A stretch of DNA of 42,799 bases from an uncultured Faecalibacterium sp. (GTDB taxonomy: Bacteria > Bacillota > Clostridia > Oscillospirales > Ruminococcaceae), in contig CAKSVD010000017.1 of NCBI GenBank assembly GCA_934503275.1, positions 1 to 42,799 of the forward strand, written 5' to 3'. This document shows, one piece after another, positions 23,393 through 30,322 of this stretch; the first letter of the stretch is position 1; each line of letters opens with the position of its first letter. The notes below the pieces were generated by a model. It was not told the origin of the DNA. It saw nothing but the letters and a program-made list of their open reading frames with translations, and searched no databases. Both the position numbers and the translations under genes were made by a program.

Positions 23393-24179
23393 AATCTCCC
23401 TTCAGGTTGAAGGTGTGGTCCATGGGCCCGGAGCCGTGCCCTAAGTCCAGCATGGCAGACAGGCAGCCGGAGATGTAGGCCTTGGCGCGCTCCACGGCGG
23501 TGTCAAGGTCGTAGCCCTTGGCCAGATTGGAGGCGATGGCGCTGGACAGGGTGCAGCCGGTGCCGTGGGTGTTGGGGTTTGCAATACGCTTGCCCTTGAA
23601 CCACTTGCCGGTGCCATTGCGCCACAAAAGGTCGTCGGCATCGTTGATCTGGTGGCCGCCCTTGCACAGCACGGCGCAGCCGTAACGCTGGCTGATGGTG
23701 CGGGCAGCGGCCTCCATGTCGTTGGCATCAGCAATGTGCATCCCGGACAGGATCTCGGCCTCCGGGATGTTGGGGGTAAGCACCTCAGCCAGCGGCAGCA
23801 GCTTTTCGGTCAGCGCCTGCACGGCATCGTCCTGCAGCAGCTTTGCGCCGGAGGTGGCCACCATCACGGGGTCCACCACGATGTGCTTTGCGCCGTAAAA
23901 ATGCAGCCGCTCGGCGATGGTGTCGATGAGCGGGGCAGAAGACACCATGCCGATCTTTACCGCATCCGGGTAGATGTCGGTGAACACGGCGTCAAGCTGC
24001 TGCGCCAGAAACTGCGGTGTGGTGTCAAAAATAGCAGTCACACCGGTGGTGTTCTGTGCAGTCAGGGCGGTAATGGCGCTCATGGCAAACACGCCGTTGG
24101 CGGTCATGGTCTTGATATCGGCCTGGATCCCGGCGCCGCCGCTGGAATCACTGCCGGCAATGGTCAATGCAGTTTTCAT
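23379..24179 (-). CDS. thiD: Hydroxymethylpyrimidine / phosphomethylpyrimidine kinase
   Basis: Ribokinase-fold kinase that phosphorylates HMP and HMP-phosphate for thiamin synthesis; related enzymes also act as pyridoxal kinases. 266 residues with TIAGSDSSGGAGIQADIKT at the N-terminus (substrate loop), DPVMVATSGAKLL and the C-terminal anion-hole/catalytic motif HGTGCTLSSAIAS. Together with the overlapping tenA it forms an HMP salvage pair. ATG 24179 is preceded by AAGGAGCATTTT on the minus strand. Confidence 0.93.
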   Translation of the reverse strand: MKTALTIAGSDSSGGAGIQADIKTMTANGVFAMSAITALTAQNTTGVTAIFDTTPQFLAQQLDAVFTDIYPDAVKIGMVSSAPLIDTIAERLHFYGAKHIVVDPVMVATSGAKLLQDDAVQALTEKLLPLAEVLTPNIPEAEILSGMHIADANDMEAAARTISQRYGCAVLCKGGHQINDADDLLWRNGTGKWFKGKRIANPNTHGTGCTLSSAIASNLAKGYDLDTAVERAKAYISGCLSAMLDLGHGSGPMDHTFNLKGDFVRD

Positions 24180-24202
24180 GGTAAAATGCTCCTTGTTTTT
24201 TA

Positions 24203-25099
24203 TTATTCGCCCAGTGCAGTGCGGAGGTTGTCCAGCACCTTTTTGCTCAGCAGCACAAAGGCCTGCTTGGTGCGGCCTGCGGATACATTGGCGCAGCGCA
24301 CGTTATCCCGGGCAAAGAAATCCTCGGCCACGGGGCCTGCGGCGGCGCGGGTGTCGCAGAAAAAGCGGGTGCCGGGCAGATCGAGCCACTTTTCCAGCGC
24401 AGCGGAGTCAAAGCCGGGGCCGATGGAGGTGTTGAACAACACCTTGCCTGCACCCAGCTGGGCAAACTCGTTTTCGCCCAGCAGCAGTACGTTCTTGTTC
24501 AGGCAGGTGAACACCACCTCGCTGTCTGCCAGCAGCTGGGGCAGTGGCTTGAAGGTCATACCGGCAGCTTCGGCGTCCGGCTTTGCGCTGCGGGCAAAGT
24601 AGCTGATCTCTGCGCCCATAAATTGCAGCGCATCGGCGATCATCCGGCCGGAAACGCCCAGCCCCACGATGCCCACCTTCAGGCCGGTGATCTCCACCGG
24701 CTCGTCCCGCAGCATAGGCATTCCAAAGCCGTGCAGCAGGCCGGTCAACTCGTGCAGAACATACTCCACAACGCCGCGGTCGCCGTAATCCCGGATGCCC
24801 AGCACCTTGATGCCCCGGGTGCGTGCGTAGGCGATATCCACGTTGGCGCTTTCCTCCGAGTACAGGCTGCAGCACATCCCGATATAGCGGATGTTGGGGC
24901 ACTGCGCAATGACCTCCTTGCCCATGCGGGAGGTGTAGCTTAGCAGCACGGCATCGGCGTCTCCGATGCGACGCACCATTTCGGCGTCACTGCCGGGCAC
25001 GTCCCGGTACAGCACCACCTTTTTGGCGTAGCGGTGCAGCTCCTCCTCGGCAGAGGGGATCAGGCTGACAGGCTCAATGGCAACAAGCTTTTCAAACAT
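24203..25099 (-). CDS. D-isomer-specific 2-hydroxyacid dehydrogenase family protein
   Basis: NAD(P)-dependent dehydrogenase of the phosphoglycerate / erythronate-4-phosphate dehydrogenase superfamily. 298 residues; the nucleotide-binding motif is VGIVGLGVSGRMIADAL (GxGxxG), preceded by the AYARTRGIKVLGIRDYG segment. The catalytic region differs from classical members: the usual arginine-glutamate-histidine triad (R..E..H) is not evident in textbook form, and the C-terminus reads CDTRAAAGPVAEDFFARDNVRCANVSAGRT. It lies 23 bases before thiD and 18 bases after the aspartate-dehydrogenase-like gene. The substrate is unknown. Confidence 0.82.
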   Translation of the reverse strand: MFEKLVAIEPVSLIPSAEEELHRYAKKVVLYRDVPGSDAEMVRRIGDADAVLLSYTSRMGKEVIAQCPNIRYIGMCCSLYSEESANVDIAYARTRGIKVLGIRDYGDRGVVEYVLHELTGLLHGFGMPMLRDEPVEITGLKVGIVGLGVSGRMIADALQFMGAEISYFARSAKPDAEAAGMTFKPLPQLLADSEVVFTCLNKNVLLLGENEFAQLGAGKVLFNTSIGPGFDSAALEKWLDLPGTRFFCDTRAAAGPVAEDFFARDNVRCANVSAGRTKQAFVLLSKKVLDNLRTALGE

Positions 25100-25117
25100 G
25101 ACGGACTCCTCCTTATA

Positions 25118-25918
25118 TTAGTAGAAGCAGACGGGCGAGGCCAGATTGCGCAGCAGGGAGACGGCGCTCCAGCCTGCAATGGCGCTGGTGGAGGAGCAGA
25201 TGTCCACCACAGCCTTCACGCCCTCGATCTCGGCGGTGATGCAGTGGTCATCGCCCACCCAGCCGGGCACGGAGTGCATGGTCACACCGGTGCTCTCGGG
25301 GCCGGTGGTGGCCAGAGAGGTAGCCACAGCCACGTTCACCCGGCGGGGGAAGGTAGCAATGGCCTGCTTGGCGTTGCCGGTGAACACAGTGGTCTTTTGG
25401 GTGTCGGTCAGCAGATGCTCTGCCCACACCGGGGTGTTGCGAAAGCCCTTTGCACCGGTATGGGTCTCGATGCCGGCAGTCTCCGGCAGATCCTGTGCCT
25501 GTGCCATCAGGGTGACGGTCTGCAGCACGTCAAAGCCGCCAATGGCGCCGCTGGCCAGATGCACCTTGGCGCCGCCCTCCACGGCGGCTGCCTTGACCTG
25601 TGCGTAGAAATTCAGATCCGCAAAAGCACCGATGGACAGAATGACCAGATTCACGCCCCGCTTCAGCACCGGGATGGCCATAGCGCGCACCGACTCCACC
25701 GAGGCAGCCTCCACGATGTATTCCGGCTCAAGTGCCAGCAGCGCGTCCACGTCCGCACAGACGGCGCAGCCGACAGTGGCGGCGGTCTTTTCCGCCGAGG
25801 CGCGGGTGCGGCTGGTCACGCCCACCAGCTCGTAGTCCGGCAGCAGACCCTTCTTCCACGCGTCGGCCACGATGTTGCCCAGAAAGCCGCAGCCCACAAT
25901 ACCCAATTTTGTTTTCAT
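25118..25918 (-). CDS. Aspartate dehydrogenase-like protein (NadX family)
   Basis: Rossmann-fold oxidoreductase of the L-aspartate dehydrogenase family, which can supply iminoaspartate for NAD synthesis or oxidise aspartate. 266 residues: N-terminal LGIVGCGFLGNIVA (GxGxxG), then YIVEAASVESVRAMAIPVLKRGVNLVILSIGAFAD, and the conserved ASGAIGGFDVLQTV and TRVNV-like PRRVNVAVATSLA segments of the C-terminal domain. It is the first gene of the operon and has an extended -10 promoter on the minus strand. The partner genes (2-hydroxyacid dehydrogenase, thiD, tenA) are unusual company for NadX, so another substrate is possible. Confidence 0.83.
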   Translation of the reverse strand: MKTKLGIVGCGFLGNIVADAWKKGLLPDYELVGVTSRTRASAEKTAATVGCAVCADVDALLALEPEYIVEAASVESVRAMAIPVLKRGVNLVILSIGAFADLNFYAQVKAAAVEGGAKVHLASGAIGGFDVLQTVTLMAQAQDLPETAGIETHTGAKGFRNTPVWAEHLLTDTQKTTVFTGNAKQAIATFPRRVNVAVATSLATTGPESTGVTMHSVPGWVGDDHCITAEIEGVKAVVDICSSTSAIAGWSAVSLLRNLASPVCFY

Positions 25919-25968
25919 GTCCGTATCCTAAACTCCTTTTTTCTGCCTGTGGCAGCATATTCAAAGCC

Positions 25969-25977
25969 AGTATACCA
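25969..25977 (-). promoter_or_regulatory. Extended -10 promoter of the nadX-like/thiD/tenA operon
   Basis: Minus strand TGGTATACT (25977-25969) gives an extended -10 element about 50 bases before the start codon; the -35 region is weak. Confidence 0.5.
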
Positions 25978-26074
25978 TACCGGGCACAAAAAGGGAAATG
26001 ATGTTTGCAGCAGTCCGGCGGGGCAGGACATAAAAAGTTAACAAAATAAATTACAAATAAATTACAAAACCCTC

Positions 26075-26103
26075 TTGCAAAATGGTGTCAAAAGAGTTAC
26101 AAT
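26075..26103 (+). promoter_or_regulatory. Promoter of a candidate small RNA
   Basis: TTGCAA (26075-26080), 17-base spacer, TACAAT (26098-26103), in a 600-base region without genes. Confidence 0.55.
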
Positions 26104-26109
26104 ACAGTT

Positions 26110-26290
26110 ACAGCAAGAGCAAAGCCTCGAGGCTGTGTGTGAAATCTTTTTCTTCTTGTTTTTTGGGATACTGGGCGCGGATCCTCCTCCTCCGGCTGTT
26201 CTCCTTCACAGCTATGATCCACGCGCCGCACAGGCAGTGTCCCGCTTCGTGTGCAAAAGGGCTCGTCCGGTATTCCGGATGAGCTTTTTT
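26110..26290 (+). ncRNA. Candidate structured small RNA upstream of guaB
   Basis: About 180 bases delimited by a promoter and a terminator, with no convincing open frame. A GCCTCGAGGC hairpin near the 5' end is followed by a long rod: GGGATACTG (26165-26173) pairs with CAGTGTCCC (26235-26243), and GGCGCGGATC (26174-26183) pairs with GATCCACGCGCC (26216-26227), with a further GGCTGT/ACAGCT hairpin inside. It ends with terminator stem GCTCGTCCGG (26261-26270) / CCGGATGAGC (26275-26284) and TTTTTT. I could not match it to 6S RNA or a known riboswitch. guaB has its own promoter further down, so this is likelier a free RNA than a leader. Confidence 0.55.
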
Positions 26291-26430
26291 GCATTCTGCA
26301 GGCTCTGTTTTGTCCGCAAAAGTGATACTTCAAAAATCAAAGTATGACCAATGCGGGAAAACGCTTGGCAATTTGTCTGTTTTTCCGCAAAGGACAATTA
26401 TAAAGTTTGGCGCGGCAGGGGTTTGTATTC

Positions 26431-26460
26431 TTGCGGGCTTTGTGGTAAAGTATATACAAT
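26431..26460 (+). promoter_or_regulatory. Probable guaB promoter
   Basis: TTGCGG (26431-26436), 18-base spacer, TACAAT (26455-26460). Confidence 0.5.
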
Positions 26461-26479
26461 CAATTTATAGGCAGCAAAC

Positions 26480-26518
26480 ATGAAGGATTTTGATGCTGAT
26501 CTTTATCGGATGCGTTAA
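26480..26518 (+). CDS. Possible 12-codon upstream open reading frame before guaB
   Basis: ATG at 26480 to TAA 26516-26518, encoding MKDFDADLYRMR. It lies in the short leader between the guaB promoter and the guaB ribosome-binding site, ending six bases before AAGGAG. The ribosome-binding site is weak (AGGCAG), so it may be a chance frame. Confidence 0.25.
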   Translation: MKDFDADLYRMR

Positions 26519-26536
26519 GAGAAAAGGAGTTTGATT

Positions 26537-28051
26537 ATGGCTTATTTCTACGAAGAACCCTCCCGCACCTTTGGCGAGTACCTGCTGGTCCCCGGCTATT
26601 CCTCTGCGGAGAATGTGCCCACGGCGGTCAGCCTGAAGACCCCGCTGGTCAAGTACCGCAAGGGGCAGGAGGAGTGCCCGCTGCAGATGAATATCCCCAT
26701 GATCAGCGCCATCATGCAGTCGGTCTCCGGCGATAAGCTGGCCATTGCACTGGCTCGTCAGGGCGGCGTTTCCTTTATCTATGGTTCTCAGAGCATCGAG
26801 AGCGAGGCCGCCATGGTGCGCCGCGTCAAGAGTTTCAAGGCTGGCTATGTGGTGTCCGATTCCAATCTGGCTCCCACTGCTACCCTGCATGACGTGCTGG
26901 AACTGAAGGCACGCACCGGCCACTCCACCATCGCCATCACTGCCGACGGCACCCCGGGCGGCAAGCTGCTGGGCATCGTGGCCTCCCGCGATTACCGCAT
27001 CAACCACACCCCGGACGATGCCTGCGTTACCACCTTTATGACCCCCGTTGAAAAGCTGGTCACCGCTCCGGCCAACACCTCTCTGCACGACTGCAACAAC
27101 ATCATCTGGGACAACAAGATCAACACCCTGCCGCTGGTGGATGCCGAGGGCAATCTGGTGTATATGGTGTTCCGCAAGGACTACGATTCCCACAAGGCAA
27201 ACGTCAACGAGCTGCTGGATCAGAACAAGAGCTACGTTGTGGGCGCCGGTATCAACACCCGCGACTACGCCCAGCGCGTACCCGCACTGGTAGAGGCCGG
27301 TGTGGATGTGCTGTGCATCGACTCCTCCGAGGGCTACTCCGAGTGGCAGAGCCGCACCATCGGCTGGATCCGCGAGCACTACGGCGACACCGTTAAGGTG
27401 GGCGCCGGCAACGTGGTGGACGCCGAGGGCTTCCGCTTCCTCGCCAAGGCTGGCGCAGACTTTGTGAAGATCGGCATCGGCGGCGGCTCCATCTGCATCA
27501 CCCGTGAGACCAAGGGCATTGGCCGTGGTCAGGCTACCGCTGTCATCGAGGTCGCTAAGGCGCGTGACGAGTACTTCAAGGAGACCGGCATCTATGTGCC
27601 CATCTGCTCCGACGGCGGCATCGTCCACGACTACCACATCACTCTTGCGCTGGCTATGGGCGCAGACTTTGTGATGCTGGGCCGCTACTTTGCCCGCTTT
27701 GACGAGAGCCCCACGAACAAGGTGCGCATCAATGGCCAGTATATGAAGGAGTACTGGGGCGAAGGCTCCAACCGTGCCCGCAACTGGCAGCGCTACGATC
27801 TGGGCGGCTCCACCAAGCTGAGCTTTGAGGAGGGCGTGGACAGCTATGTGCCTTACGCAGGTCCTCTGGCAGACGGCGTACAGACCACCCTGTACAAGGT
27901 AAAGAGCACCATGTGCAACTGCGGCGCTCTGTCCATCCCTGAACTGCAGCAGAAGGCCAAGCTGACCGTTGTCTCCTCCACCTCCATCGTGGAGGGCGGC
28001 AGCCACGACGTTGTGCTGAAAAACGCTACCCCCAGCATCATGAACGGCTAA
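26537..28051 (+). CDS. guaB: IMP dehydrogenase (Tritrichomonas-like type)
   Basis: Oxidises IMP to XMP, the committed step of GMP synthesis. 504 residues: TIM barrel interrupted by a CBS-pair region (about 100-220), substrate loops [14 protein letters not shown] and [10 protein letters not shown], the catalytic loop [12 protein letters not shown] (canonical GxGPGSICTTR with Pro replaced by Gly and a Thr by Ile), and the flap segment [27 protein letters not shown]. From memory, these variant motifs match the IMPDH of the protist Tritrichomonas foetus closely and differ from B. subtilis GuaB. ATG 26537 has AAGGAG seven bases upstream; the TTG at 26531 is too close to it. Confidence 0.93.
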   Translation: MAYFYEEPSRTFGEYLLVPGYSSAENVPTAVSLKTPLVKYRKGQEECPLQMNIPMISAIMQSVSGDKLAIALARQGGVSFIYGSQSIESEAAMVRRVKSFKAGYVVSDSNLAPTATLHDVLELKARTGHSTIAITADGTPGGKLLGIVASRDYRINHTPDDACVTTFMTPVEKLVTAPANTSLHDCNNIIWDNKINTLPLVDAEGNLVYMVFRKDYDSHKANVNELLDQNKSYVVGAGINTRDYAQRVPALVEAGVDVLCIDSSEGYSEWQSRTIGWIREHYGDTVKVGAGNVVDAEGFRFLAKAGADFVKIGIGGGSICITRETKGIGRGQATAVIEVAKARDEYFKETGIYVPICSDGGIVHDYHITLALAMGADFVMLGRYFARFDESPTNKVRINGQYMKEYWGEGSNRARNWQRYDLGGSTKLSFEEGVDSYVPYAGPLADGVQTTLYKVKSTMCNCGALSIPELQQKAKLTVVSSTSIVEGGSHDVVLKNATPSIMNG

Positions 28052-28087
28052 GCCTGTTTGGAAGCGATTTATTTGTTATAAGCGCAG

Positions 28088-28122
28088 AGACCGCTGCACA
28101 GCTTTTGTGCGGCGGTCTTTTT
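28088..28122 (+). terminator. Intrinsic terminator after guaB
   Basis: AGACCGCTGCACA (28088-28100) pairs with TGTGCGGCGGTCT (28106-28118), followed by TTTT. Confidence 0.88.
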
Positions 28123-28173
28123 CTGTGCCCGCAGGATGATGTGTACGGCACCTCTCCTTTTTGCGCGAAAATA

Positions 28174-28226
28174 CTTGCACAGGCAGGGAAATCGTGCTAT
28201 CATGATAGAAACGCTCTGTCATGACA
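28174..28226 (+). promoter_or_regulatory. pncB promoter with two tandem palindromic operators
   Basis: TTGCAC (28174-28179), 17-base spacer, TATCAT (28197-28202). CTATCATGATAG (28196-28207) is a perfect 12-base palindrome covering the -10. CTGTCATGACAG (28215-28226), a second perfect palindrome of the same shape (CTRTCATGAYAG), lies 19 bases further on, over the start of the transcript. This looks like a repressor site pair; the regulator is not encoded nearby. A hairpin CTGCCG/CGGCAG (28243-28260) follows in the leader. Confidence 0.72.
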
Positions 28227-28316
28227 GGGCGGAGGATCCCCCCCTGCCGGGCAAGCGGCAGACGGCGCGCAGTAGGGAAGAACTGACGCCGGGTATAGAT
28301 AGAGAGGAAAACATTC

Positions 28317-29834
28317 ATGAACGAGATCAAGGTTGAGCCTTATATCCCCGATGAGGACTACGATAACCCCGCGATGGTGGTGGATTTTTACGAATTCACC
28401 ATGGCGAACTGCCTGTTCCTGCATGGCTTTAAGAATACCACGCTGGTGTTTGATATGTTCTTCCGCAAAAACCCGGATAATCAGGGCTATTCCATCAGCG
28501 CAGGCCAGCGCAAGCTGACCCGCTTTTTGCTGAACTATCACTTCAACGAGCAGGATATCCACTGGCTGCGCACCAAGGGCATGAGCGAGGAGTTCTGCGA
28601 GTATCTGCGCACCTACAAGTGGAAGGGCGATATGTACGCACTGCCCGAGGGCACGGTCTGCTACCCCCATGTACAGATGGTGCGTATCGAGTGTGATCTG
28701 GTGGGCGCGATCCTGATCGAGACCTACCTGCTGCAGACCATGAACTTCCATAGCCTGATCGCCACCAAGGCCACCCGTGTCACCGGCCTGAACACCCACA
28801 CCCCCCGCAACGTCATGGAGTTCGGCACCCGCCGCGCACAGGGCGAGAGCGCTGGTAACGATGGTGCTTACGCCGCAGTGCTGGGCGGTTGCGTCGGTAC
28901 GGCCAACTGTCTGGCGGAGATGAAGTTTGGCGCAGAGGTCAAGGCTGTGGGTACCGTGGCACACAGCTTTATCGAGTTTTTCCCCACCGAGTTCGATGCC
29001 TTCAAGGCCTTTGCCGATACCTACCCGGATTCGGTCAGCCTGCTGCTGGATACCTATAATATTATGGAGAGCGGTCTGCCCAACCTGATCAAGCTGGACG
29101 ATTATCTGATTGAAAAGTACCCCAACGACCCCAACCGCCGCGTCAAGAGCGCCCGCATCGACTCTGGAGACCTTGCCCGCGGCTCCAAGCGGCTGCGCAA
29201 GGCGCTGGATGCTGCTGGCAAGCCCTACATCAAGCTGGTGGCCTCCAACGGTCTGGACGAAAAGAAGATCGCCAACATGGAACTGTACGAGCACGCACAC
29301 TTCGACTCCTACGGCGTGGGCGAGAACCTTATCACCTCCGCCTCCGACCCTGTGTTCGGCGGCGTGTACAAGCTGGTGGCCGTGAAGAAGCCGGATGGCG
29401 GCTACACTCCCAAGATGAAGTGCTCGGACTCCGCCAGCAAGGCCATCATCCCGGGCAAAAAGATGCCGTGGCGTCTGTACGACGAAAACGGTCAGGCACA
29501 GTGCGACCTGATTGCCATGGACGGCGAGGTCATCGAGGCCGGTAAGCCGGTCACCATGGTCAATCTGGACTCGGACGCCATCGAGCGCACCATCACCTTT
29601 ACCCCCACCGCTGTGCGCCCGTTGCTGGTGCCGCATGTTCTGGGCGGCAAGTTGGCCATTGAACTGCCCTCTATTGCAGAAAAGAAGGCCTATATTGCAA
29701 AGCAGCTTACCGAGGAGACTTGGGAGAGCGAGTTGCGTCTGGAATGCCCCCACAAGCACTACGTCAACATGACCCCCGCAGTGGCCGAGTGCCGCTCCCG
29801 GATGTACGCCGAACTGCACGGCGGCAAGGTGTAA
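28317..29834 (+). CDS. pncB: Nicotinate phosphoribosyltransferase
   Basis: Converts nicotinate and PRPP to nicotinate mononucleotide, the salvage entry to NAD. The 505-residue protein carries DFYEFTMANCLFLHG (the family D-x-Y-x-x-T/M-x-x opening), VMEFGTRRAQG (PRPP/substrate loop), GTVAHSFIEFF with the catalytic His region, and RIDSGDLARGSKRLR in the phosphate-binding part, all typical of the Firmicute/long PncB type. ATG 28317 follows AGAGAGGAAAACATTC. Regulation by a dyad-binding repressor is suggested by the promoter. It follows guaB but has its own promoter. Confidence 0.95.
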   Translation: MNEIKVEPYIPDEDYDNPAMVVDFYEFTMANCLFLHGFKNTTLVFDMFFRKNPDNQGYSISAGQRKLTRFLLNYHFNEQDIHWLRTKGMSEEFCEYLRTYKWKGDMYALPEGTVCYPHVQMVRIECDLVGAILIETYLLQTMNFHSLIATKATRVTGLNTHTPRNVMEFGTRRAQGESAGNDGAYAAVLGGCVGTANCLAEMKFGAEVKAVGTVAHSFIEFFPTEFDAFKAFADTYPDSVSLLLDTYNIMESGLPNLIKLDDYLIEKYPNDPNRRVKSARIDSGDLARGSKRLRKALDAAGKPYIKLVASNGLDEKKIANMELYEHAHFDSYGVGENLITSASDPVFGGVYKLVAVKKPDGGYTPKMKCSDSASKAIIPGKKMPWRLYDENGQAQCDLIAMDGEVIEAGKPVTMVNLDSDAIERTITFTPTAVRPLLVPHVLGGKLAIELPSIAEKKAYIAKQLTEETWESELRLECPHKHYVNMTPAVAECRSRMYAELHGGKV

Positions 29835-29858
29835 GCAGCACAGAATAAGCGTTTTTTC

Positions 29859-29887
29859 TTGACAAAACAGGGAAACTATTGTATCAT
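29859..29887 (+). promoter_or_regulatory. Promoter upstream of tRNA-Leu
   Basis: TTGACA (29859-29864), 17-base spacer, TATCAT (29882-29887). The tRNA begins about 140 bases downstream, so a long 5' precursor is implied. That leader contains an ACCAC/GTGGT hairpin. Confidence 0.7.
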
Positions 29888-30028
29888 AAAAGCCGCTGAT
29901 TTTGATAAGGATGATACTACCACCAGATTGCGAATAGCAGTGTGGTTGTAATAATTTTTTCCTCACACCTGTTATTCCCGGCTCCCTCTCAAGCCAGAGG
30001 GCGGCAGGCCTTTGTAAGCCGGGGTTGC

Positions 30029-30112
30029 GCCGCTGTGGTGAAATTGGCAGACACGAGGGACTTAAAATCCCTTTCTGGAGACAGAGTACGGGTTCGACCC
30101 CCGTCGGCGGCA
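30029..30112 (+). tRNA. tRNA-Leu (anticodon TAA)
   Basis: Cloverleaf of 84 bases. Acceptor GCCGCTG (30029-30035) pairs with CGGCGGC (30105-30111), discriminator A 30112. Anticodon arm AGGGA-CTTAAAA-TCCCT with anticodon TAA at 30063-30065; long variable arm as expected for leucine; T arm ACGGG-TTCGACC-CCCGT. CCA is not encoded. The accessory island starts immediately downstream, and tRNA-Leu genes are common integration sites, though no repeat of the 3' end was found. Confidence 0.95.
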
Positions 30113-30118
30113 TGTGAA

Positions 30119-30161
30119 AGCTCAGAATCGTTCGTTGATTCGAATGATTCTGGGCTTTTTC
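30119..30161 (+). terminator. Terminator after tRNA-Leu
   Basis: AGCTCAGAATCGTTCG (30119-30134) pairs with CGAATGATTCTGGGCT (30141-30156), followed by TTTTC. Confidence 0.88.
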
Positions 30162-30322
30162 TTTTTATTCCATTTTCTGGAAGCGCTGAGCGGGCGAGAG
30201 GGATTTTTCGCGAAAAAAGGAGGAGTCTCTCTCGTGCGTAACCGTGATTTAAGACCCGCTGCCAAGGCAAATAGCAGCACATTGACTCTGCCTCGTTGAC
30301 GGAAGAAGAACGACAGTAAAAA

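Noticed and set aside
25919..26070. TPP riboswitch upstream of the operon containing thiD and tenA
   Set aside because: None of the conserved TPP segments (CTGAGA, ACCTGATC-type) occurs in the leader.
26294..26536. Purine or guanine riboswitch in the guaB leader
   Set aside because: No three-way-junction signature; the region is AT-rich with only minor hairpins.
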